A DNA stretch of 64,000 bases, taken from contig NC_009943.1 of the NCBI RefSeq assembly GCF_000018405.1, forward strand, positions 616,001-680,000. Reading direction: 5' to 3'. The notes under the pieces are model-generated. The model did no database searches and was not told where the DNA came from. It was given only the letters and a program-made list of their open reading frames with translations. How positions within the stretch are numbered: the first letter of the stretch is position 1; the number at the start of each line of letters is the position of its first letter. Source of the DNA: Desulfosudis oleivorans Hxd3 (GTDB taxonomy: Bacteria > Desulfobacterota > Desulfobacteria > Desulfobacterales > Desulfosudaceae). The position numbers and the translations under genes were made by a program. Shown piece by piece: positions 33,212-41,663 of the stretch.

Positions 33212-33682
33212 ATGAAAGTGGCGGTCAGTTCAACCGGAACGGACCTGTCTTCACAGATCGATCCGCGCTTCGGCCGGTGTGCCTATTTTGTGGTGGTCAA
33301 TACAGAAGATATGGGGTTTACGGCTTTTCCCAACGAAGGGGTGGGCCTGAGCGGCGGTGCCGGTGTGCAGGCCGCCAGTTTCATTGCCTCCCAGGGGGTG
33401 TCGGCGGTGCTTACCGGAAACTGCGGGCCCAAGGCGTTGCAGGGCCTTTCAGCGGCCGACATCAAGATTTACGCGGGCCTGTCCGGAAGCGTGGCTGATG
33501 CCGTGGAAAAGTTTAAAAGCGGTACGCTTCAGGAAGTGACCGAAGCCACGGTGGCGGAAAAGGCCGGTGTGGCCGGCGGTGGTGGCCGTGGCGTAAGCGG
33601 CGGTGGTCGTGGCATGGGCGGTGGCGGCGGCCGGGGCATGGGAGGTGGTGGTGGCGGTGGCCGGGGCCGTGGCATGATGTAA
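33212..33682 (+). CDS. NifX-like protein with Gly/Arg-rich tail
   Basis: A 156-residue protein. Residues 1-110 are the Nitro_FeMo-Co domain (MKVAVSSTGTDLSSQIDPRF, then FIASQGVSAVLTGNCGPKAL). The last 35 residues are Gly/Arg/Met repeats ending GRGRGMM. AAGGAGG precedes the start. Similar tails occur in the proteins at 27757 and 28529 of the same cluster, which may point to a shared binding partner. It is the last gene of the ORP-like group. Confidence 0.88.
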   Translation: MKVAVSSTGTDLSSQIDPRFGRCAYFVVVNTEDMGFTAFPNEGVGLSGGAGVQAASFIASQGVSAVLTGNCGPKALQGLSAADIKIYAGLSGSVADAVEKFKSGTLQEVTEATVAEKAGVAGGGGRGVSGGGRGMGGGGGRGMGGGGGGGRGRGMM

Positions 33683-33700
33683 AGTCACCGTCTATTTTAT

Positions 33701-33800
33701 CCATGTGTCATTGCGCCTGTCCGCCATAGCCTCTGGCGACGGCGGAAGCGCAGCGAAGCAATCTTGTCCAGACGCGGAGGAGATTGCTTCGTCGCCTTGC
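33701..33800. repeat. Dispersed repeat D, copy 1
   Basis: It contains CATTGCGCCTGTCCGCCATA, GGCGACGGCGGAAGCG and the inverted pair GAAGCAATCTT/AGATTGCTTC. The first part nearly repeats 41591-41656; the outer words also occur at 45648-45724. It separates the ORP-like group from the next gene cluster. Confidence 0.7.
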
Positions 33801-33871
33801 TTCTCGATTTTTCATTACACCCGTGGTATTTTGTCAGAAATTTGTGAGAATCAGTTTTTCTGACAGGAGCC

Positions 33872-35311
33872 ATGCGCGTGAACCAGGCGGTTGAACCTGC
33901 CCCCACCTCCCTGGAAGCGGAAAAGGCCCAGCAATCGTTGTGGCGCCTTCTGCCCCGTTTTCGTGGAACTCCCTGGTTTGATCAACTGCTGGCAAACGAG
34001 TTCCTTCCGCCTGATGTTCAGGAGCGCCGGCAGCTGGCCATGCTGCAGCGCACCGTGGCACGCGCCTTTGAAACGGTTCCATACTATGGTGATCGTTTCC
34101 AGGCCGCCTTTGGCCGGCCCGATATTGGACGGTTGTCTGACCTTGCCCGGCTGCCGGTGCTGACACGCCTCGATATTCAGGCCCACTTTGACCGCATGCA
34201 GTCCACGGCCTTGAAACCGGGGCAGCCCATGCTGCCCACGCAGACGTCAGGGTCAACGGGACAGCCCGTGACCGTGCTGCACACCGTGGAAAGCCGCCGC
34301 ATGTTCGGCCTGCTCAAGCAGCGGGAGCTGCGCTGGTTTCGGTGGAATCCTGAAAAAACCCTGGCCGCTGTCCGGTCGGCCAACGAGATCCCGTTTTCAG
34401 ACGACAACCGGACCGCCTTTGAGAACACCTTTTTTTGTCAAACCCCTCACTGGCCGGTGATCGGCAGCTGTTTTCATACCGGCCCTTTTTGCGGCATGAG
34501 CTGCACCGCGCCTCTTGAGACCCAGGTCCGGTGGCTGGACCATGTACAACCCCACTACCTGATGGTGATCGCTTCCAAGCTGGAGCACCTGGCCTTTGGA
34601 TACCAGCAGCGGCCCGTGCCGGAAACCCTGGAGGCGGCGCTTTCCATTTCCCAGGAGCTGACCCCGCGGATGCGCGCCTTTGTTGAGGCCGTTTTTCGCG
34701 TGCCGGTACACCAGAACTACGGGATCAACGAAGTGGGGATCATTGCCTCCCGCTGCCCCGAGGGGGGCCGGTATCACGTCAACACCGAGCTCTGTGTGGT
34801 GGAGATCGTGGACGCCGACGGTCAGCCCTGCAAGCCGGGCCAAAAAGGCCGGCTCCTGGTCACGGCCCTGGCCAACGACGCCATGCCCCTGATTCGTTAC
34901 GACACCGGGGACCTGGCAGAAGCCATGGAAGGACCCTGTCCCTGCGGCCGGACCCTGCCTTCCTTTGGCATGGTTCACGGCCGGTACAACAGCATTGTGT
35001 CGTTGCCCGACGGATACTGGAATTACTGGATCGCCTTTGTGGGCAACTTTTCGTCAATGCCATCTCACCTGATGCAGTACATTCGGCAGTTCCAGATGCA
35101 TCTTTTTCGGGACAATATCTTTGAGCTGCGCCTGGCCTTAACGCCGGGCCGGCCGGAGGCACTGATTGAATATGTGAAAAGCGCCTGGAGGCCGGATACA
35201 GACAACCCGCCGGCCATGCGCATCGTGGAGGTGGACGGTTTTCCGGAACCGGCCAATGGCAAGTTTCAGATGTTTACATCGGACTATATCACGCAACCGC
35301 CAATCAAATGA
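33872..35311 (+). CDS. PaaK/CapK-like adenylate-forming protein
   Basis: A 479-residue ANL-superfamily protein. A3 motif: LPTQTSGSTGQPVTVLHT (about residues 120-137). It has QNYGINEVGIIASRCPEGG in place of the YG.TE core motif, then LIRYDTGDLAE and PCPCGRTLP. The C-terminal lysine hinge is less clear than in CoA ligases. It is the first of four plus-strand genes (cupin, two methyltransferases), with the next 34 bp away. It probably activates a carboxylic acid; whether the acceptor is CoA or another group is unknown. Confidence 0.82.
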   Translation: MRVNQAVEPAPTSLEAEKAQQSLWRLLPRFRGTPWFDQLLANEFLPPDVQERRQLAMLQRTVARAFETVPYYGDRFQAAFGRPDIGRLSDLARLPVLTRLDIQAHFDRMQSTALKPGQPMLPTQTSGSTGQPVTVLHTVESRRMFGLLKQRELRWFRWNPEKTLAAVRSANEIPFSDDNRTAFENTFFCQTPHWPVIGSCFHTGPFCGMSCTAPLETQVRWLDHVQPHYLMVIASKLEHLAFGYQQRPVPETLEAALSISQELTPRMRAFVEAVFRVPVHQNYGINEVGIIASRCPEGGRYHVNTELCVVEIVDADGQPCKPGQKGRLLVTALANDAMPLIRYDTGDLAEAMEGPCPCGRTLPSFGMVHGRYNSIVSLPDGYWNYWIAFVGNFSSMPSHLMQYIRQFQMHLFRDNIFELRLALTPGRPEALIEYVKSAWRPDTDNPPAMRIVEVDGFPEPANGKFQMFTSDYITQPPIK

Positions 35312-35345
35312 CGGAAGATGGTTCCGTCACGGAAAGGTCTTGCAA

Positions 35346-35765
35346 ATGCGCGACAATCTGCCTGTCGGAAAAGTCTATCCTCTATCAGTTGCTCCGTTTG
35401 AGGAGATGGCCCACCATGAAATGGCGCAGTGGTTCGAACGGTTTGTGCCCGTTGGATTCCCTGTGGAAATGGCGGTTCACAACGTGTCGGTGCCGAAGGG
35501 CATTGTCCCGGAGATGTATGTAACCCCCCATGCCCACGAGGACCATGATGAAATCAATATTGTTCTAGGCGCCGGCGGGCTGTCCTACAGTATCATTTTG
35601 GATGGTCGCGAACAGAAGGTGGCGGCGCCGGCCGCTGTATGGGTTCCGGCCGGGTGCAGCCACTCGGCCAACGCGGTGTCCGGTGAAGGATTTTTTATCT
35701 GCGTGAAAATAAAAAAAGAGCCTGTACCGCCCGGTATTTCCGAATCAGACAGGCTTTTGAGGTAA
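35346..35765 (+). CDS. Cupin-domain protein
   Basis: A 139-residue single-domain cupin. The metal-binding motif is THPHAHEDHDE-like: TPHAHEDHDEINIVLG in the middle, with the second motif AAVWVPAGCSHSANAV near the end. The start at 35346 follows GGAAAGG. Cupins bind metals and can be isomerases, dioxygenases or sensors; no specific activity can be assigned. It is second in the ligase-cupin-methyltransferase cluster. Confidence 0.82.
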   Translation: MRDNLPVGKVYPLSVAPFEEMAHHEMAQWFERFVPVGFPVEMAVHNVSVPKGIVPEMYVTPHAHEDHDEINIVLGAGGLSYSIILDGREQKVAAPAAVWVPAGCSHSANAVSGEGFFICVKIKKEPVPPGISESDRLLR

Positions 35766-35870
35766 ACGGTTTGAAGCAGACCGCGATTCAGGGTATCATG
35801 CGGCATCTTTGTCGGCGCTCCCTGAATACGGCTGTTTTGTGGCAATGAATTGTGATGAAAGGATGATGCC

Positions 35871-36713
35871 GTGACCCCTTCACGCCCGGAACACTGGAGC
35901 CTGCACGCGAGGCAGTGGCGCCATATCGGCCCGCCGCTGCGGCCCTGCACGCAAGACATTCGTATTTTCGAGCAACGCATCGCCGCCTGGCATGCCGAAA
36001 CCCGGCCGGCGGACGACTCCGTGGCCCTGCTGCTGGGCGTGACCCCGGAGATAGCGGCCATGTCCTGGCCGGCTCGCACGCGCCTGCTGGCCGTGGACCA
36101 CAACCTGGATATGGTCCGTTATGTGTGGCCGGGTGAGGCTGGCTGCGCCGACAGCATGGCCGTCTGCGGCCGGTGGCAGCAGATGCCGGTGCGTAAGGCG
36201 GCTGTTTCCATGGTGATCGGTGACGGCTGTTTTATATTGATGGACTTTCCGGAGGGGTATCGCCGGGTGGCGGACGTTCTGCACCAGGTGCTGTTGCCGG
36301 GCGGGTGCCTGATATCGCGGTTTTTCACGCGGCCGGCAAAGGCGCCCACCGTTTCGCAGTTAATGGCCGGCCTGGAAAACGGGACAATCCGCAGTTTTGA
36401 CGCGTTCAGAATACAACTGGCAATGGCCCTTCAGGGGGATGACGTGGAAAAGGGTGTCTGCCTCAACGATGTCTGGCAGGCATGGCAGAATGCCGATATC
36501 GATAAGGAGCAGATCGCCCGCAACCTGGGCTGGACACCTGAGGCCATGGCCCTGATGGACAACTACCGGGGCCAGCCCACCCGTTATTTTTTGCCCACAC
36601 AGAAAGAGGTCGGTCAAATTTTTGGCGAGCGGTTTGACCTGGTCGAATTCTTTACCGGTGATTATGAAATGGCGGACCTGTGCCCGATTATGCGGTTTGT
36701 CCCTCAAAGATAA
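35871..36713 (+). CDS. SAM-dependent methyltransferase-like protein (first)
   Basis: A 280-residue protein with a class I methyltransferase layout, but the SAM motif I is LLLGVTPEIAAM, not the usual glycine-rich form; LLAVDHNLDMVRYVWPG gives the acidic end of strand 2. VLLPGGCLISRFF is the post-motif strand. It begins at GTG with AAAGG close by. The weak motif I makes activity uncertain. It lies 105 bp after the cupin and 10 bp before the second methyltransferase. Confidence 0.72.
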   Translation: MTPSRPEHWSLHARQWRHIGPPLRPCTQDIRIFEQRIAAWHAETRPADDSVALLLGVTPEIAAMSWPARTRLLAVDHNLDMVRYVWPGEAGCADSMAVCGRWQQMPVRKAAVSMVIGDGCFILMDFPEGYRRVADVLHQVLLPGGCLISRFFTRPAKAPTVSQLMAGLENGTIRSFDAFRIQLAMALQGDDVEKGVCLNDVWQAWQNADIDKEQIARNLGWTPEAMALMDNYRGQPTRYFLPTQKEVGQIFGERFDLVEFFTGDYEMADLCPIMRFVPQR

Positions 36714-36723
36714 GAGGCTGTCA

Positions 36724-37485
36724 GTGGACGATTATCAACTCTTGATAGACCTTCACAAAAGCGCGGACCGGCAGGGTCCGGGCGGGGATGCAGAGACCGA
36801 ACAGGCGATTTTCCTGGCCATGCCGGACCGGTCGAAACCATTAAAAATTGCCGACATCGGTTGCGGCACGGGCGCTTCTGCCCTGCTGCTGGCCCGCCTG
36901 CCAAAGGCCCAAATTACGGCGGTGGATTTTCTTGAAGATTTTCTTGAAGTGCTTGAAGACAGGGCTGCAAGCATGGGGCTTTCTGAGAAAATAACGACCC
37001 TGTGCGGGTCAATGGACAACCTGCCGTTTCAAGATGAGGCATATGATGTCATCTGGTCTGAAGGGGCGATATATAACATCGGGTTTGAAAAAGGCGTAAA
37101 GGCGTGGCGCCGTTATCTGCCGGTAGGCGGCCTGCTGGTTGTCTCGGAGATTACCTGGCTTACCGCCTCCCGCCCGCCGGAACTCCAGAAATACTGGGAA
37201 GCCGAATATCCCGAAATAGACACGGCCGCTTCAAAGATTGCCGTGCTGGAGAAGCACGGCTACTCACCGGTTGGATATTTTGTCCTGCCCGCGCATTGCT
37301 GGCTGGAGAATTATTATCGGCCCATGCAGAACCGTTTTAAGGAGTTCCTTGACCGGCACAAAAACAGCAAAGCGGCACAGGCGGTCGTGGAAGCCGAAAT
37401 CCGGGAAATCAAAATGTATGAGCAATACAAACCATATTACAGCTATGGGGTGTATGTCGCAAAAAAGGTGGATCAGCAGCCATAA
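36724..37485 (+). CDS. SAM-dependent methyltransferase (second)
   Basis: A 253-residue class I methyltransferase. Motif I is complete (IADIGCGTGASALLLA, about residues 40-55), the strand-2 acid lies in ITAVDFLEDFL, and DVIWSEGAIYNIGFEKG follows. GTG at 36724 is the start, with AAGAGG upstream, 10 bp after the previous stop. It completes the four-gene cluster. The acceptor is unknown; the two linked methyltransferases could act on one product in succession. Confidence 0.82.
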   Translation: MDDYQLLIDLHKSADRQGPGGDAETEQAIFLAMPDRSKPLKIADIGCGTGASALLLARLPKAQITAVDFLEDFLEVLEDRAASMGLSEKITTLCGSMDNLPFQDEAYDVIWSEGAIYNIGFEKGVKAWRRYLPVGGLLVVSEITWLTASRPPELQKYWEAEYPEIDTAASKIAVLEKHGYSPVGYFVLPAHCWLENYYRPMQNRFKEFLDRHKNSKAAQAVVEAEIREIKMYEQYKPYYSYGVYVAKKVDQQP

Positions 37486-37588
37486 AACCGTATCAACCCG
37501 GCGCATCAACCCCGGGAGCACCCTCCTGTGAACACCACCCCGGGAGTGTGCGGCGAACTTTTTTGCGGTAGCACCCCAGCGTCTTTCG

Positions 37589-39706
37589 CTACTCCTCCGG
37601 AATAAACGATCTTCCGTAATCACACCACACCTTGATGGCAATGCTCATGGGCTTTATCATGGGCACGGTGTAGGTGTGAAATTTTTTTGAATACAGGTAG
37701 GCCCTGCTTCTGGCCACGTGTTTGGAAAACCCGCGCGGGGAGACGATCAGGGGTTTTTTAAGGTCTCTTTGCAGGTCAATGAGCCGCTCGGGCAGGTATT
37801 CAGACAGGTAGGGCACCTGCAGGTAGATCGCGGTGAGGATGATGTCCGTGTTGGGGTCGTCGGCGATAATCCGCAGGGCGGCCAGCAGGCGGTCGTCATC
37901 ACAGTTGCCGAACAGGTCCAGCGGGTTTGAGCCGATGCCGGCAACAATGGTGGCCTTGTCTTCCGGCCGGGCGGTTTTGATATTGTCCGCCATCAGGTCC
38001 TGAAGGGCCTTTCTGGTTTCCGGCGCAAACTCGGCCAGCTCCATGCACTCTTCGGTCACCCGGTCGGCCAGCAGGATGCCGGCACCGCCCCCCACGCTGA
38101 CCACGGCCACCCGGTTGCCTCCGGCCGCCGGCTGGGAACTGAGCATGGAGAGAATGTTGACCAGGACCTTGGGGTCTTCTGTCAGCTCTTCCACAAGGTA
38201 AAAACCGGCCTGGCGGCAGCAGGCCTTGAAGGCCTCGTGGCTGCCGGCCAGAGAAGCGGTATGGGAGAGGGTGGCCGCGGCCCCGCCCCCGGTGCCGCCC
38301 TTGATGACCAGCACCGGTTTTTTTGCCGAAACCGTTTTGCCCACCTGCATCAGCTTGAGGCCGTTGTCAAAACCTTCCATGTAGATGGCGATCACCTTTA
38401 TTCTGGGGTCGTTTCCCATGTGGGCCAGAATTTCCGCCACGCCCACGGAGCTGGCGTTTCCGCAGCTCACCCACATGCCAAGATCCAGGTTGTCGGCCTC
38501 CATCATTTCCATCAGTTCAAGGCCCACGCCGCCGCTCTGGGAGATGATGCCGATACCGCTGGACCCCCTGATGACGCTGGTGCGGTGTTCCGGTATGAAC
38601 AGGGTGTTGACCTTTGAAAAATTGTCAATCACCCCCATGCAGTTGGGGCCGATATAGGCCACGTCATATTGTATGCTCAACTCCAGGAGCCGCTCTTCCA
38701 GGTCTTTTCTGCCGATTTCGGCAAATCCGTCGCTGAAGATGATGGCGCCCCGGCCGCCTGCCTTGCAGAATCGCTCAAAGCTTTCCACCGTGGCTTCGGC
38801 GTTGACGGCAAAAACCCCCAGGTCCGGGGCTTCGGGCAGGGCGTCAAAATCCGGGTAGCAGGTCAGGCCCTGGACGGTTTTCAGCTTGGGGTTGATGGGG
38901 TAGACGGTGGGGATGCCGAGGCAGTTTTTCAGAATGATGCCGCCCATGGTGCCGGGCCGGGAGGCGCCCACAATGGCAACGGACCGGGGGCTGAAAACGG
39001 CTTTCAGGCTTTTCATTTTTTCTTCGGAAAGGTCGGTGCCGGACGGTACGGTAATGGGATCATCGGCAATGAGCCGGCAGTCCACGATGGCGTATCCCTG
39101 TTCGTAGACGATCACGGGATTTAAGTCCAGTTCGTTAATTTCCGGATGGTCGGCCATGAACCGGGATACGTTTATGGCAAGCCGAATTACAGCCGGTTTG
39201 TCCAGGGCCGGGCCGCGAAACCCGTTCAGAACGGTGCCGGCCATGGTCTGGGAAAGCATTTCTTCAACATCGGTTTCGGTCAGAATGCCGATACCGGGCT
39301 GAACGTCTGCCCACAGCTCAACAAAGCGGCCGCCATGGCCCACCATGGTCACCGGTCCGAACCCGGGGTCCTGCTTGGCCCCCACCAGGAGTTCAAATCC
39401 GGGGTCGGCCATTTTCTGCACCAGGATGCCGTCCGGCAGACCGGCGCCGGCCTGTTTCACGTTTTCCATCAGGCGGTCCAGGGCATTTTTGACGGCCTCT
39501 TCGGTTTTGAGGTTCAGAAATACAACCTGGGCATCGGTTTTGTGAATGATCTTTTCCGATATGGCCTTTAAAACAACGGGGTATCCAAGGTCCCGGGCGA
39601 CCTGGACCGCCTGTTGCGGATCAGTGACCATTTTGCCAAGAATGGGAATTCCATATGCTTCAAGCAGGTCGGCGGACGCTGTGAAATCCAACTGGGTTTT
39701 GGCCAT
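37589..39706 (-). CDS. ADP-forming acyl-CoA synthetase, ATP-grasp domain first
   Basis: A 705-residue protein combining the two subunits of NDP-forming acyl-CoA synthetase. The ATP-grasp part is N-terminal (LLEAYGIPILGKMV to about residue 225), followed by a CoA-binding Rossmann domain (VFSPRSVAIVGASRPGTMGG) and a succinyl-CoA-ligase-like domain with the catalytic-histidine region ATLSHTASLAGS. That order is the reverse of the more common alpha-beta fusion. I choose the ATG at 39706, with GGGGA upstream. It may make ATP from an acyl-CoA, or run in the direction of activation. The gene stands alone on the minus strand. Confidence 0.88.
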   Translation of the reverse strand: MAKTQLDFTASADLLEAYGIPILGKMVTDPQQAVQVARDLGYPVVLKAISEKIIHKTDAQVVFLNLKTEEAVKNALDRLMENVKQAGAGLPDGILVQKMADPGFELLVGAKQDPGFGPVTMVGHGGRFVELWADVQPGIGILTETDVEEMLSQTMAGTVLNGFRGPALDKPAVIRLAINVSRFMADHPEINELDLNPVIVYEQGYAIVDCRLIADDPITVPSGTDLSEEKMKSLKAVFSPRSVAIVGASRPGTMGGIILKNCLGIPTVYPINPKLKTVQGLTCYPDFDALPEAPDLGVFAVNAEATVESFERFCKAGGRGAIIFSDGFAEIGRKDLEERLLELSIQYDVAYIGPNCMGVIDNFSKVNTLFIPEHRTSVIRGSSGIGIISQSGGVGLELMEMMEADNLDLGMWVSCGNASSVGVAEILAHMGNDPRIKVIAIYMEGFDNGLKLMQVGKTVSAKKPVLVIKGGTGGGAAATLSHTASLAGSHEAFKACCRQAGFYLVEELTEDPKVLVNILSMLSSQPAAGGNRVAVVSVGGGAGILLADRVTEECMELAEFAPETRKALQDLMADNIKTARPEDKATIVAGIGSNPLDLFGNCDDDRLLAALRIIADDPNTDIILTAIYLQVPYLSEYLPERLIDLQRDLKKPLIVSPRGFSKHVARSRAYLYSKKFHTYTVPMIKPMSIAIKVWCDYGRSFIPEE

Positions 39707-39801
39707 GGCGGTTTTCCCCATAAACGAAATAACGGAATGGGCCGTTTCCGCCGCCGTTCCCGGCGATGGTGGTCGGGCCTCTCCTTGCAATACCCTGAAC
39801 G

Positions 39802-41517
39802 CTATTCGGCCTTAAAATCCTTTGGCGCCAGGCCGGTGACCCGGTAGTTGAACTCAAAGGCGTGGCTGTGGCTCCACTGCTCGTCAAACAGGGTCCGGTA
39901 CCGGGTGCCGTCCTGGGGCCCGGTGGGCTTGCCGTAGGAGAAAAACCAGTTCACGATGGGCCCGCCGGTAAATCCAAGGGCCGCCCAGTAGCGGCCCGGC
40001 TGCAGCACGATCTCCTGGCCGGCAAACGCGAAATTCACCCAGTCGTAGCCGGGCTTGTACACCCGGTCGGCCAGAAACACCATGTCGCTTACCGCCATCT
40101 GCTGGTCGGGAATGCCGTTTTTGTCGGTAAACAGCTCCACCCAGAGCTGGCCGTCCGAGCTGAAGTTGTGCAGGGCCAGGCCGATGGCCGACAGCTTCAC
40201 CGGCCTGTCCAGAACAAAGGACTGGGCGTACTTTTTCCCCTGGGTGGTTACGTATTCGGCGGTCTCCACCAGAAAGGTCTTGACCATCTTCATGCTGCCG
40301 TCCGGGGCCTCTTCGGTGCGGGCACGGGCCGTCTGAAAGTCCAGGTGCTTTGGAAACTCCAGGTTGCCGAACACAAAGGGCTCGGAAAAGACCAGGGTCT
40401 TTAACCGCTCCGGCTTTACCGGCTCGGGCTCGGGCTCCTTGTACACCTTGGTCACTTTCTGGAACGCGGCGGTCACCGGCGGGCCGAACATCTTGTTTTT
40501 GGGCCCGTAGTCGGTTTTGGTGCCGGCCAGGGTCACGTTGTCGGACAGAAAGTCGGCTCGAATATCTTCCCGGAACGAAGGCTTGCCGGTGGAACCCTTT
40601 ACCCGGGTCCACCGGATCAGGCCGTCGTTTTCCGTGTCGTTGTTGTCCAGGCCCACCTCCACGCGGATGAACCGGTTGCTTACAAACAGCTCGGTACACT
40701 GGGGATCAAAGGGCACCCACTTTAAATCCGGAAAATAGACCTCGATCCAGGAGTGGCGGCCTTCGGCGTTTTTCATGATCAGCACGGTGTCGCCCTGTTT
40801 GATCTCGTAGGGGTTTTTCAGGGTCACGCCGTTGACGATGCGCACCGGAATACCGGCCGCCCGCATCAGGGCCGCGGACAGGTGGGAGTAGTTCTGGCAG
40901 TTGCCCTTGCCGGAGGTGAAAGCGTACATGGCGTCGTAGCTTTCCGGCGGCTGCACGTAACGCATGTGGTCGATCACCCAGGTGAGGACCCGGCGCACCG
41001 CGTCGAACTGGGTTTCGGCCGAGGCGGTGAGCTCCCGGGCCTTTTGTGTGATGGCCGGGTCGGACGCCGGCACCTGATCGGTGGCGGCAAGGTAGGGCTT
41101 CACCGCGTCGGGAAGCCCGGCCACCGGGAACGGGGCCGAGGTCTTCAGCGTGTCCAGCCGGACGCTGTTTTTCACGTTAAAGGCCAGAGTGGCGGACACG
41201 GGCTGGGCAGGGTTGTTCCAGGCGGCCTCCATGATGGTGTTGCCGTTCTCGTCGGTTTTTGAGGTCTGGCTGTCCGGCGCCACCGAAAAGGTGATGTTTA
41301 CCGACTCCACCGCCTGGTTGTAAGTGGGAGAGGTAAAGGAAACCGGCTTTACGTAGCTTAAAAACAGCTTGCGCGTGTCCGGGGCCGGGGTAATGGACTG
41401 GACCATCTGGTAGGCGATGGCAGAGTCCTGGCCGCCGTTGAGCAGATAGTTCTCGGCAAAAGCCGGGCCGGTAAAAAAAGTGACGCAGGCCAGTAGGCCA
41501 ACAGCAAAACGTTTCAT
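39802..41517 (-). CDS. Secreted transglutaminase-like protein
   Basis: A 571-residue exported protein. The signal peptide is MKRFAVGLLACVTFFTGPAFA at the N-terminus (start at 41517). The transglutaminase core has its cysteine in GKGNCQNYSHLSAAL and its histidine in GRHSWIEVYFPDLKW, with the aspartate in VPFDPQ. The C-terminal 200 residues look beta-rich, with a carbohydrate-binding or sandwich-like pattern. Bacterial members are usually proteases or peptide-bond enzymes in the periplasm. The longer upstream frame runs through repeat D and is not used. Confidence 0.87.
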   Translation of the reverse strand: MKRFAVGLLACVTFFTGPAFAENYLLNGGQDSAIAYQMVQSITPAPDTRKLFLSYVKPVSFTSPTYNQAVESVNITFSVAPDSQTSKTDENGNTIMEAAWNNPAQPVSATLAFNVKNSVRLDTLKTSAPFPVAGLPDAVKPYLAATDQVPASDPAITQKARELTASAETQFDAVRRVLTWVIDHMRYVQPPESYDAMYAFTSGKGNCQNYSHLSAALMRAAGIPVRIVNGVTLKNPYEIKQGDTVLIMKNAEGRHSWIEVYFPDLKWVPFDPQCTELFVSNRFIRVEVGLDNNDTENDGLIRWTRVKGSTGKPSFREDIRADFLSDNVTLAGTKTDYGPKNKMFGPPVTAAFQKVTKVYKEPEPEPVKPERLKTLVFSEPFVFGNLEFPKHLDFQTARARTEEAPDGSMKMVKTFLVETAEYVTTQGKKYAQSFVLDRPVKLSAIGLALHNFSSDGQLWVELFTDKNGIPDQQMAVSDMVFLADRVYKPGYDWVNFAFAGQEIVLQPGRYWAALGFTGGPIVNWFFSYGKPTGPQDGTRYRTLFDEQWSHSHAFEFNYRVTGLAPKDFKAE

Positions 41518-41557
41518 AAGGCACCTGCCTGGAAAAAGGTTTTTTCTCGGGAATTTC

Positions 41558-41660
41558 CCGTCATTGCGTAAGCGAAGCAACCTGGAACGCCCATGGGTCA
41601 TTGCGCCTGTCCGCCATAGCCTTTGGCGACGGCGGAAGCGCAAGCGAAGCAATCTTCTAA
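41558..41660. repeat. Dispersed repeat D, copy 2
   Basis: It contains CATTGCGCCTGTCCGCCATA and GGCGACGGCGGAAGCG as in the copy at 33701, plus a shorter inner copy of GTCATTGCG-GCGAAGCAA at its left end. It fills the gap between the transglutaminase and aminotransferase genes. Confidence 0.7.
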
Positions 41661-41663
41661 GGC

